A stretch of 64,000 nt of DNA from Rufibacter sp. LB8 (GTDB taxonomy: Bacteria > Bacteroidota > Bacteroidia > Cytophagales > Hymenobacteraceae), in contig NZ_JADALJ010000001.1 in the NCBI RefSeq assembly GCF_014876185.1, positions 4,341,001-4,405,000 on the forward strand. The letters are read 5' to 3'. The translations under genes were made by a program, and so were the position numbers. Below, piece after piece: positions 32,239-40,700 of this stretch. The notes beneath the pieces are model-generated. The model saw only the letters and a list, made by a program, of their open reading frames with translations, was not told the DNA's origin and ran no database searches. How positions within the stretch are numbered: position 1 is the first letter of the stretch; each line of letters opens with the position of its first letter.

Positions 32239-32853
32239 TTATTTTCTGTAAGTCTGTGCGAAGCTGATGGTCAATTCATTGCCTACTTTCATGGTGCCGG
32301 CCATGTAGCTGGGGGCGTCAATCTTGTAGTCTGAGAGTTTTATTTTCTCAGTGCCGGTGCAGGTAATGGAGTTGTCTGGGTTCACCACTACGTTCACGTT
32401 CATAGAGATCACCTGGCGCGTGCCGGCAATGGTCAAATCACCCAGAACTTTCACCAGGTATTTGTTTTTAGAGACGGTGGTAATGTCTGTGGAGCGCAGG
32501 TTATAGACAATCTTGGGGTGGTCAGTGGCTTTCATCACTTTGTAGGCCCGGTTGTCTAAGGAACTGTGCTTGCTTTTCAGGCTCTTGGCATCTATAGACA
32601 AGTTGAAATTGGCGATGTCTGTGAGCACGTTTTGGGCATTGAATTTAAAGTCGCCTTTGCTTTGCATGGCGGCGGTGGTCATTTCCCAATCGTGCACATT
32701 GGAGGTACCTGCCACTTTCAGAAATATTTGCGCTTTGGGCAACAGGTTGTAGGTGCCTTGGGCTGCCGTCTGCCCCGGAAAGGCGAAGATGGCCAACAAC
32801 AAGAGCGCTACTGCAAAAATGAGGATGTTGGGAGACGTTTGCTTCATGGTCAT
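32239..32853 (-). CDS. YceI family protein, first gene of oxygen-linked operon
   Basis: 204 residues with a signal peptide (ILIFAVALLLLAIFAFPGQTAAQ). YceI motifs: LKVAGTSNVHDWEMTTAAM, KATDHPKIVYNLRS, VLGDLTIAGTRQVISMNV and GNELTISFAQTYRK. It is followed by the porin-like gene after 48 bp, then by a second YceI gene and the cupin fusion. The promoter at 32876-32940 carries the FNR-like dyad and is shared, back to back, with the FixL-like kinase gene. Confidence 0.92.
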   Translation of the reverse strand: MTMKQTSPNILIFAVALLLLAIFAFPGQTAAQGTYNLLPKAQIFLKVAGTSNVHDWEMTTAAMQSKGDFKFNAQNVLTDIANFNLSIDAKSLKSKHSSLDNRAYKVMKATDHPKIVYNLRSTDITTVSKNKYLVKVLGDLTIAGTRQVISMNVNVVVNPDNSITCTGTEKIKLSDYKIDAPSYMAGTMKVGNELTISFAQTYRK

Positions 32854-32875
32854 GACCTTGGGGTTTTAGTTGCAA

Positions 32876-32940
32876 CAAAGGTAGAGCAGCCCCAACCCGC
32901 AATACCTGACACCGGTTAGCCGCAAGCATGATGCTCGTCA
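32876..32940 (-). promoter_or_regulatory. FNR/CRP-like site plus -7 element for YceI-porin operon
   Basis: On the minus strand: ATGACGAGCATCAT (core at 32929-32940), 45 bp, then TACCTTTG (32876-32883). The geometry is identical to the promoters at 29151 and 35274. The dyad lies 79 bp before the divergent kinase gene, so autoregulation is possible, but no good TAnnTTTG was found on that side. Confidence 0.75.
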
Positions 32941-33018
32941 TGTTTACAAAGGACCGTTGGTTTGTTTAAAAGAAGTTTAATTAGGCATTGGTGGTAGATT
33001 TCTTGTTATTAGGCAGTT

Positions 33019-34221
33019 ATGTCTTCCACTGGTTCAGATAATACCGCATTAGTACAAGCCATCATTCAAAATGCCATTGACGGCATCATCACCATAGATG
33101 AGCGCGGGCTCATAGAAAGCATTAATCCGGCGGCCTGTCACTTGTTTGGGTATGCAGCCGACGAAGTGATTGGCCGGAACATCTCCATCTTAATGCCCTC
33201 GCCAGACAAAGACCGCCATGACCAGTATCTGGCGCGTTACCAGCAGACCCGGGTGCCGCACATGATTGGCATTGGCCGTGAGGTGCAGGGACTGAACAAA
33301 AGCGGGGCCGTTTTCCCGTTTAGGTTGGCTTTGAGTGAGGTGCAGTTGGCGGGCAGGGTTATTTACACGGGCTTTATTCATGACCTCACCCGCGAGAAAG
33401 AAGCCGAAGAGAACCTCAGAAAATACTCTGAAGACCTGGAAGCCCAGGTAAAGGAACGCACCGAATCTTTGCAGCGCTCCCTCCGGGACTTGCAAGACGC
33501 CAAAGACACGGTGAGCCATTCCCTGGAAAAAGAAAAAGACCTAAGCCAACTCAAAAGCCGGTTTGTGTCCATGGCGTCGCATGAATTCAGAACACCTTTG
33601 AGCTCAGTGCAGCTGTCGGCGTCTTTGATTGAGCGTTATGCCGTGCCGGAGAATGCCAACATTACCAAGCACGTCAACAAAATCAAGAGCGCGGTGGGCA
33701 ACCTCACCAACATTCTCAATGACTTTCTGCTGCATGAACGCCTGGACGCCGGCAAGGTGGAGGCTAACTTTTGCATGTTTGACGTGGTGAAGGTCAGCGA
33801 GGAGATTACTGAGGAAATGCAGCTGGTCTCCAAAGAAGGGCAGAACATCATTTACCAGCACACCGGTTTCAAAAGCGAATTCAAGTTAGACCAGAACCTG
33901 CTCAAGAACTGCATCATCAACCTCATTTCCAACGCCATTAAATACTCCGGCGAGAACACGTTCATTGAGTTCAACACCGAGATTACCGACGGCGTGCTCA
34001 CCGTGGCCATCAAAGATTACGGCATTGGCATACCACAGAAAGACCATGCCCAGCTGTTTGAACCATTTTTCAGGGCGCACAACACGGGCACCATTCCGGG
34101 CACCGGGCTGGGGTTGCACATTGTGCGGCGGTACGTCATGCTCATGAACGGGTCCATTGCCTTTGAGAGCCAACTCAACCAGGGCACTTCCTTTACCTTC
34201 ACTTTTCCGGTACAACCATGA
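33019..34221 (+). CDS. FixL-like haem-PAS sensor histidine kinase
   Basis: 400 residues, soluble. PAS domain at about 8-125 with the FixL signature: RHDQYLARY, in which His67 aligns with the proximal haem ligand and Arg73 with the conserved helix Arg, followed by VPHMIGIGREV, in which His81 and Arg87 match the FG-loop His and the oxygen-sensing Arg. A coiled-coil linker (130-178) leads to HisKA (SMASHEFRTP, His188) and HATPase_c (NLISNAIKYS, DYGIGIP, GTGLGLHIV). Haem binding is inferred from these residues. It overlaps the regulator gene by 4 bp (ATGA). Confidence 0.88.
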   Translation: MSSTGSDNTALVQAIIQNAIDGIITIDERGLIESINPAACHLFGYAADEVIGRNISILMPSPDKDRHDQYLARYQQTRVPHMIGIGREVQGLNKSGAVFPFRLALSEVQLAGRVIYTGFIHDLTREKEAEENLRKYSEDLEAQVKERTESLQRSLRDLQDAKDTVSHSLEKEKDLSQLKSRFVSMASHEFRTPLSSVQLSASLIERYAVPENANITKHVNKIKSAVGNLTNILNDFLLHERLDAGKVEANFCMFDVVKVSEEITEEMQLVSKEGQNIIYQHTGFKSEFKLDQNLLKNCIINLISNAIKYSGENTFIEFNTEITDGVLTVAIKDYGIGIPQKDHAQLFEPFFRAHNTGTIPGTGLGLHIVRRYVMLMNGSIAFESQLNQGTSFTFTFPVQP

Positions 34222-35276
34222 AAACGCGCATCCTCATTATAGAAGACAACCTGGACATACGCGAAAGCTCCGCCGAGATTCTGGAACTGAGCGGCTATGA
34301 CGTGATGCAGGCCCCCGACGGGAAAGTAGGCGTAGACCTGGCCCTGCAGCACCTGCCCGACCTCATTCTCTGCGACATCATGATGCCTGAGATGGATGGG
34401 TTTGGCGTTTTATACCTTCTCCGGAAAAACCAGGCCACCGCCACCATTCCGTTTATTTTCCTTACGGCCAAAGCCGAGCGGGTAGACATTAGAAAAGGCA
34501 TGGAAATGGGCGCCGATGATTACCTGACCAAACCCTTTGATGACATGGAATTGCTGGTGGCCGTGGAAAGCCGCCTCACCAAAAAACAGCAGCTGCAAGA
34601 CTTCTACAGCCAACCCCTGGAAAACCTGGGGAATCTGGCCGCCAGCACCGGTGGCCTGGACCAATTGCAGCAAACCATTGCGGGCTTGAAAGTACGCCAG
34701 GTAAAAAAAGACCAGTTTCTGTTTCAGGAAGAAGACACGGCCAAAGGCATTTACCTGGTGGTGAGTGGTCGCTTTAAAACCAGCAAAACCGCCGATGACG
34801 GACGTGAACTGATTACCGGTCTGTTCAGCAAAGACGAATACCTGGGCATTGAGGCCGCGCTGCTTTCTGAACCTTACACAGACAACGCCGTGGCCATGGA
34901 AAACAGCGCCGTGTGCCTCTTGACCAAAGAAACCGTAGAGGCGTTTTTGGCGCGGTTTACAGACATCGGGCAGAAATTCATCCAGATTCTCTCGCAGAAC
35001 ATACGCGAAAAAGAAGCGCGGCTTCTGCACATGGCTTACCACTCCGTAAGAAAACGCATGGCAGATGTCTTGTTAACCTTGGTGAAGCAGCAGCCGGCAG
35101 AAAACGCCCAGGAATGCCTGCAAGTATCCCGCGAAGACATGGCCTCCATGGCGGGCATGGCCACTGAGACCGTGAGCCGAATTCTCTCTGATTTCACGCA
35201 GGAGAAACTGATTCTCAAGAAAGGCCGACTGATTCAGATTCTGGACCTGGCCCGGCTCACCAACATGAAGAACTGA
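34218..35276 (+). CDS. Response regulator fused to cNMP-binding and CRP/FNR DNA-binding domains
   Basis: 352 residues. The receiver domain (1-120) has phospho-acceptor Asp53 (ILCDIMMPEMDG), FLTAKAE and the YLTKPFDD lysine. A cyclic-nucleotide-binding-like barrel (about 150-265) contains LFQEEDTAKGIYLVVSGRFK. The C-terminal winged helix (about 285-345) has recognition helix ATETVSRILSDF, whose E-x-x-S-R pattern is that of FNR/FixK-type readers of TTGA half-sites. No FNR-type Fe-S cysteine cluster is visible, so oxygen input probably comes through phosphorylation by the upstream kinase. In effect FixJ and FixK are joined in one chain. Confidence 0.9.
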   Translation: MKTRILIIEDNLDIRESSAEILELSGYDVMQAPDGKVGVDLALQHLPDLILCDIMMPEMDGFGVLYLLRKNQATATIPFIFLTAKAERVDIRKGMEMGADDYLTKPFDDMELLVAVESRLTKKQQLQDFYSQPLENLGNLAASTGGLDQLQQTIAGLKVRQVKKDQFLFQEEDTAKGIYLVVSGRFKTSKTADDGRELITGLFSKDEYLGIEAALLSEPYTDNAVAMENSAVCLLTKETVEAFLARFTDIGQKFIQILSQNIREKEARLLHMAYHSVRKRMADVLLTLVKQQPAENAQECLQVSREDMASMAGMATETVSRILSDFTQEKLILKKGRLIQILDLARLTNMKN

Positions 35277-35338
35277 CCAACATCAAGTTAAGACTTGGCC
35301 AAGGGCAAGAACGGCGGGGCCTAAAAGCGGTAGGTTTG
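35274..35338 (+). promoter_or_regulatory. FNR/CRP-like site plus -7 element for LDH-like domain gene
   Basis: CTGACCAACATCAA (core at 35274-35285) overlaps the stop codon of the regulator gene. After exactly 45 bp comes TAGGTTTG (35331-35338), and the start codon lies 74 bp from the dyad. This is the same layout as the two YceI promoters. Confidence 0.72.
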
Positions 35339-35358
35339 TTTCCCGTAACAGCAAGCCC

Positions 35359-35745
35359 ATGAAAGTAGTCGCCTACCATGTTTACCCCCATGAAAAAGCC
35401 ATTTTAGCGTTGGCCAATAACAAAAAGCACGACATCACCTTAATTGCCAATGCCCTGAGCCAGGAAACGGCTTTTTACGCCTTCGGGAAGGAGGCCGTTA
35501 TTGTTTTTACTGAGCAGGATGTTTCTGCAGCGGTGTTGGCCATTCTAGTGGAGGCGAACATAAAATACCTGATCATCTACTCAGAAAAACCCTGCTGCGC
35601 CGATTTGCCAAGCCACGCCACAAAATCCATTGTCTGGGTGAACGTTCTCCTGGAAACCGGGCCGGCCGGCACCTTTTCTCTGCAGGCCTCGCAACAAGCC
35701 GCCAAACAAGTCATTATGTTCCTGGACGCGTGGCAACTGGAGTGA
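35359..35745 (+). CDS. Stand-alone N-terminal-like domain of D-2-hydroxyacid (D-lactate) dehydrogenase
   Basis: 128 residues. The sequence follows the first catalytic half-domain of fermentative D-lactate dehydrogenases: MKVVAYHVYPHEKAILALAN, KHDITLIANALSQETA, GKEAVIVFTEQDVSAAVL and IKYLIIYSEK. It stops where the NAD-binding domain would begin, with a short tail containing QQAAKQVIMFLDAW. Catalytic Arg, Glu and His of the full enzyme are absent, so it cannot be a complete dehydrogenase. It may be a decoy, regulatory or redox-related protein. It lies under the third FNR-like promoter, directly after the regulator gene. Confidence 0.7.
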   Translation: MKVVAYHVYPHEKAILALANNKKHDITLIANALSQETAFYAFGKEAVIVFTEQDVSAAVLAILVEANIKYLIIYSEKPCCADLPSHATKSIVWVNVLLETGPAGTFSLQASQQAAKQVIMFLDAWQLE

Positions 35746-35816
35746 AAGTTTGTGTTGATTTCTAGTTTTTCCTGCTGCCAAGTACATTTTTACTTCTGCA
35801 GGTGAGTAACCACCAA

Positions 35817-35866
35817 ATAAAAACTCCCCGTCAACTCTTGGTTTACCAGGAATTGACGGGGAGTTT
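35817..35866 (+). terminator. Terminator fused to a PAL1 half-repeat
   Basis: Stem AAACTCCCCGTCAA / TTGACGGGGAGTTT with a 17-nt loop. Copy 19 of PAL1 starts in its last bases. Confidence 0.8.
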
Positions 35867-35909
35867 CCGTTTTTGGGCTCTAAACCGCAAATGAGCGCTA
35901 AACTGGTTT
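35864..35909. repeat. Dispersed palindrome PAL1, copy 19 (TAAACC variant)
   Basis: Left arm TTTCCGTTTTTGGGCTC, centre TAAACCGCAA, right arm ATGAGCGCTAAACTGG. It shares the TAAACC centre with copy 20. Confidence 0.75.
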
Positions 35910-36040
35910 TACAACTGCCGCGCCCTTGCTGCGTGTTTTCACCAGCAAGCGGAATTACCCTTGCAATTAGCATTTAGCTTCAGGTGACTCCAAGTAGAAT
36001 AAGTAATGTTATCTGCTTCCACAATTCTCCAAAAACGTAA

Positions 36041-36080
36041 ACTCCCATTCTATCCCTATGCATTAAGACGAAATGGGAGT
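36041..36080 (-). terminator. Hairpin downstream of SusD gene
   Basis: Stem ACTCCCATT / AATGGGAGT with a 22-nt loop. On the minus strand it is followed by TTACGTTTTT. Confidence 0.55.
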
Positions 36081-36125
36081 CTCCGTTTTCGGGCTCTAAA
36101 CCTCAAATGAGCCCTAAACCAGGTT
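36080..36125. repeat. Dispersed palindrome PAL1, copy 20 (TAAACC variant)
   Basis: Left arm TCCGTTTTCGGGCTC, centre TAAACCTCAA, right arm ATGAGCCCTAAACC. Like copy 19 it is fused to a hairpin. Confidence 0.78.
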
Positions 36126-36143
36126 TGCAGCCAATGTCAAGGG

Positions 36144-37661
36144 CTATTGGTCCCACCACACGCGGGCAGTCAAGATGTCGTCATTGCCTTGTTTGGAGGC
36201 TTCGGCGTCATTGGTTTGGCGTTCGGTTTCGGGGTACATAAGGCGCAGCGGGCGTGCAGTAGGCGAGGGCGCCAGCAATGAATTAGGCAGGTTGGGGAAA
36301 CCCAGGCGGCGGTAATCGTTCCAGGCTTCAATGCTGGAGATGCTGTTCAGGGCCAGCCACTTCTGCTCAATAATGCGCTCTATTTTGTCTGTGGCCTGAT
36401 CAAAATTTACTGAGTTCTGGTTGTTGTAAGCGGCAAATTCACCCGCCGGTACTTCCATGTATTTAAACGATTCCTGAATAGCCAGTTCATAGAAGGTCTT
36501 GGCCGAACCCGTAATCCAGCCGCGCTGGGCGGCCTCGGCCTGCAGGAAAAGGCTCTCAAACGAACCCATCAGCACTGATGCCTGGGTAGCCGACTTGAAC
36601 ACTGCGGCCGGTTTGGTGCCATTCTCAGCAGGCCCTTTGAACACCGACGTGTTGGCGCGGTTATACGCCGTGTTCTGGTTGCTGGGGTTCCCGAAGAGCA
36701 CACCTTTGTAGTTGCCGTTTACCTGCGTGTACAAATTGCCCAGGCGCGGGTCGTTGCGCTGTTGGTATTGGGCAATGGCAAATTCCGTAGGCCGAAGGTT
36801 CAGGTGGTTGGTGGTATTTACGCCTTGCACGTTGCGGTAATAGGTTTCCCAGAGCGGGTTCAACTTGCCCGCGGTGTTCAGGTAACCCGGCTGCACCAGG
36901 GCATTTTCCCCGGTACCCAGAAAACCGCTTCCCTCGGTGGCTATTTTTTGCAACTCAGCAATGATGAATGCCTGGTTGTTGGCTTCGCTCTGGCGCAGTA
37001 AAGCCCGCAATTTAATGGTGTTGGCGAATTTTACCCACTTGGTCTTATCGCCGCCAAACACCAGGTCATCTTTGCCCGCCACAGAAACCGGGGTGGCTCT
37101 CTTGATATCGGCGATGCCGTCTGTGATTAAGTTGATGGATTTGGCATAGACCGTTTTGCCGTCTTCATAGCGCGGCGTGGGGTGCTTGGTACCTTGCAGG
37201 GCATCATCAAAGGGAATGTTGTTGTACACGTCTACCAGCCGCAGAAAATGCCAGCCTTGCATAATTTTGGCCACGCCTGCATAGTAGTAAGCTTGTTCCG
37301 CTAGCGCCTCTTCCTTGATTAATTGGTAGTAGAGCAGGTTCACGTAGCCATTCTCCCAAATAGGAAGACCATCGCGCTGGTGCCGTAAGGCCGGACCGTT
37401 GTACGCCTTTTCTTTGGTGAACAGACTGATGCCTTCGTTGGCCGTTCCCCAGTAACCGCCCCACAGCGCGCCTAACTGGTTTAATTGCACCGTTTCCTGG
37501 TTCACGGAACTGACCAACGCGGCCGGTAATTTGGCGCTCAAGGGCAAGTTCTCAGAAATGGGTTGGTTGGGGTTGTTGTTCACGTCTAAAAAATCCTCGC
37601 AAGAGGTGGTGGCCAGAGAAAATGCAAGGCCCAGCACTAGGGTATATATCTTATTTTTCAT
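36144..37661 (-). CDS. SusD/RagB family outer-membrane lipoprotein
   Basis: 505 residues with a lipoprotein signal (LGLAFSLATTSCEDFLDVNNNP, lipobox TTSC). The body fits the SusD-like 2 group: PAALVSSVNQETVQLNQLGALWGGYW near the N-terminus and the TPR-like helices, with QKWLALNSISSIEAWNDYRRLGFPN near the C-terminus. SusD proteins cap the partner SusC transporter and bind ligand at the surface. It lies 42 bp downstream of susC on the same strand, so the two form an operon. The ligand is not evident. Confidence 0.92.
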   Translation of the reverse strand: MKNKIYTLVLGLAFSLATTSCEDFLDVNNNPNQPISENLPLSAKLPAALVSSVNQETVQLNQLGALWGGYWGTANEGISLFTKEKAYNGPALRHQRDGLPIWENGYVNLLYYQLIKEEALAEQAYYYAGVAKIMQGWHFLRLVDVYNNIPFDDALQGTKHPTPRYEDGKTVYAKSINLITDGIADIKRATPVSVAGKDDLVFGGDKTKWVKFANTIKLRALLRQSEANNQAFIIAELQKIATEGSGFLGTGENALVQPGYLNTAGKLNPLWETYYRNVQGVNTTNHLNLRPTEFAIAQYQQRNDPRLGNLYTQVNGNYKGVLFGNPSNQNTAYNRANTSVFKGPAENGTKPAAVFKSATQASVLMGSFESLFLQAEAAQRGWITGSAKTFYELAIQESFKYMEVPAGEFAAYNNQNSVNFDQATDKIERIIEQKWLALNSISSIEAWNDYRRLGFPNLPNSLLAPSPTARPLRLMYPETERQTNDAEASKQGNDDILTARVWWDQ

Positions 37662-37703
37662 GGAAATCTAACGTCAAAAATCCTGTGTTTTCTATCTGCT
37701 TCC

Positions 37704-40700
37704 TTAAAATCCTAAACTCACATTAAACCCGAACGTGCGGTACGGCGGCACTTGCCGGAAGCTCACGTAGCCATCGGTTTGGTTGTAGAGATATTCCGGG
37801 TCGCCGTGGTCATTGTCTTTGTGCCGAAGGATGAACACATTGTTCGCCACAAAGCCCAGGCTCGCCTCTTTGATGAAGTTCTGTCGGCTTAACAAAGACA
37901 TTGGCAAGGTGTAACTGATGCTCAGTTCGCGCAGCTTGAAATAATCTGATTTGGCGGCGGTGTTGGACTGGATAGAACCTTCGCGCTCCCAGAATGCCCG
38001 GTCTCCTTTGGAATACACGCTGTTGTTGGGTTCAAACACGCCGGGCGCAGTCTCAATCACCGAGTTAGGGTAAAGGAACGGCTGCCGGTTGAATTCCACA
38101 GTGCGGGGGTGCGTGCCGGCGGTGTACATGCGCGGAATAATCTCTGAGTACAGCCAGCCGCCCATGCGCCAGTCAAACTGTGCGCCAATACTCAAACCTT
38201 TGAACTGCACCATGCTGTTCAGCCCCACCTGGTAGGGCGGTACCATGGTGCCCAGATACGTGTTCTCAGTGGCAATGACCGGGTTGCCCGTGGCGGCGTC
38301 TATGATAATGCGGCCCTGCGGGTCACGTTTGTAGTCACTCACCAGCAAGCTTGGATACGACTGCCCAATGTTGGCGTAAGACTGCCGGAAGATGTTGAAA
38401 GACTCCAACCCTTGGTACAACTCCTTCACCTGGTTGTCTATGTAGGTGAAGTTGGCGCCTAAGTTCCACTTAAATGTTGGTGTCAGGACCACATCACCGC
38501 CCAGGCTTACCTCAATAATGCTGTTGGTCAGGCGGCCTGCGTTTACTACGGCGTCATTGTAACCGGTGGCGCGGGAGGTGGTGGCGTTGAAAATCTGCCC
38601 TTTGGAGTCTGAGTACACATAGTTGGCCTCCACGTTCATGCGGTTGTTGAACAAGCCCAATTGCACGCCTGCTTCATAAGACGTCACAAACTCCGGCTGA
38701 ATGTCTGCATTTGGGTAGCGCAGGCTAGGCGTGAACCCCACGGTATTGCCAAACGGAAAGCCGTTGATCTGCGTGTACGCGTTGTTGAGTTGATACGGAT
38801 TCAGAGTCACGTTGCCGGTCTTGTTCCAGGAGGCATACACCTTCCCAAACGAAAGGCCACGCTTGTCTTGCAGCGCAGGAATAGCCTCAGAGAAAATAAA
38901 GGAACCGCTCACGCCCGGGAAAAAGTACGACCGGTTGTCGGGGCTCAGGACAGAAACCCAGTCATTGCGGCCCGTAAAGGTCAGGAACAGGAAATTCTGG
39001 TAACCCGCCGTGAATTCGCCGTAGGCACTCACGGAGCGCTGCTCGGTAATACCAGTACCAGAAGCCGCCGACAATTCCCCAATTCTACTGCCGGGGTTAA
39101 ACAAATCTGGGAAAAGCAGGTTGCTGGCGCCCACGGTCACGCTTTTGGTATAATCTGCCCGCGTGTTCTGGCCCAACAACAGCCGGGTACTTATTTTCCC
39201 GAAGTCCTTCTTGAAGTTCAGGATGACATCACTGTTCAAACGCCGGAAAGAGGTGTTATTGTCACTCACGCTTCCGTTCACGTTGCGGGCCGCCGAAGCG
39301 GGCACCTCAAACCGACCGGTGGTAGCGCGGGTTTCATCAATGGTGCTGTACAATCCAAACCGGTACAAGGCGCTAAACCAGGGCGTCACGTCATATCCTA
39401 ATTCCAACTTGCCATTAATGGTCTGCTGTTCGTTCTGCTCCCTAATATTGTCTATCTGGAAGAAAGGGTTTTTCTGGCCGTCTGTGAAGAAGTACAGCGG
39501 GTTGGCCGCCGAACCGGTCTCCTTCCAATGGCGCATGCTGTTGAAATCAAAATTGGCGGGTAACTGGTAGGCGGTAATCCAGGGGCCGTCTGGGGTAGTG
39601 TTCTTTTTGAAGTACACGTAGTTCAGCGCATACGAAGACCGGAGCTTGCCAAACGTGCGGGACCCGTTGAACCGACCACCCGTGCGGCGGCTTTCGTCTT
39701 CCGGAATAATACCTTTGATGGTGGCGTCCTGCAAAGAGAAAAAGTATGTGGTGCGTTCGTCTCCGCCCGAGAAAGAGACATCATTCTGCACGTTCACTCC
39801 GGTCTGGAAAAGGTCCAGGCGGTTATCTTGGTCAGGTGCGGCATACAACACCTGGTGGCGCGAACCATCTGGCAGGGCAGGGCCTACGTCTTTCATAGAG
39901 CCGTCAAACGCGGGTCCCCAGGATTCCCACTGCAAGGGGTCAAACACGCCGGCATTCCCCTGGCCAAATCGGGTTTGCGCCTTGGGCAAAAGAAATACTT
40001 TTGAAAACGTAGTGGTATTAGACACCCGCACCAGGCCGCGCCCTCTTTCCCCAGATTTGGTAGTAACCATAATGGCCCCGTTCACGCCCTCAGAACCATA
40101 AAGCGCAGAAGCATTGGCCCCTTTCAACACCGTGATGCTTTCAATGTCATTCGGGTTCAGGCGACCAATGGAAGGAATGGGCACGCCATCCACCACATAA
40201 ATGGGCGCGTTCTTGGCTCTGTTAAGCGACCTGGTGCCGCGCAACACCACCTGTAACTGCGGGTCTACCTTGCTGTCATACATGTTCACGCGCAAGCCCG
40301 CCACTTTGCTGTTCAGTCCCAGCAGCGGGTTCACCGGTTTTCCTTGGTTCAGAGATTCATTGCTTACAATCTGGGCAGAGGCACCCAACTCGCGGGCGGG
40401 CCGCTTAATGCCCAGGGCACCGGTGACCACAATTTCAGATAGTTGGGTGTTATCAAGTTCCAGGGCAATCTGCAGGGGAGTGGTGGCGCTGGTGACGGCT
40501 ACTTGCTGCGTTTTGTAGCCAATATATGTAAAGACCAAAATCTGGCCCGGCGCGGCAGGTAAGGTGAAGTTGCCGTCTGTGTCAGTGGAAGTAGCCTGGG
40601 TTGTGTTCTTCAATACCACGGTGACTCCGGCCAACGGGGTTCCGGTGGCTTGTTCTAATACCTTGCCGTTGACGGCGGTTTCCTGCGCATGGCCAGTTGC

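Noticed and set aside
32941-33018. FNR-like site also activating the kinase gene
   Set aside because: The dyad is at a suitable distance, but no acceptable TAnnTTTG was found at the matching +45 position on that side, so autoregulation is left as a possibility only.
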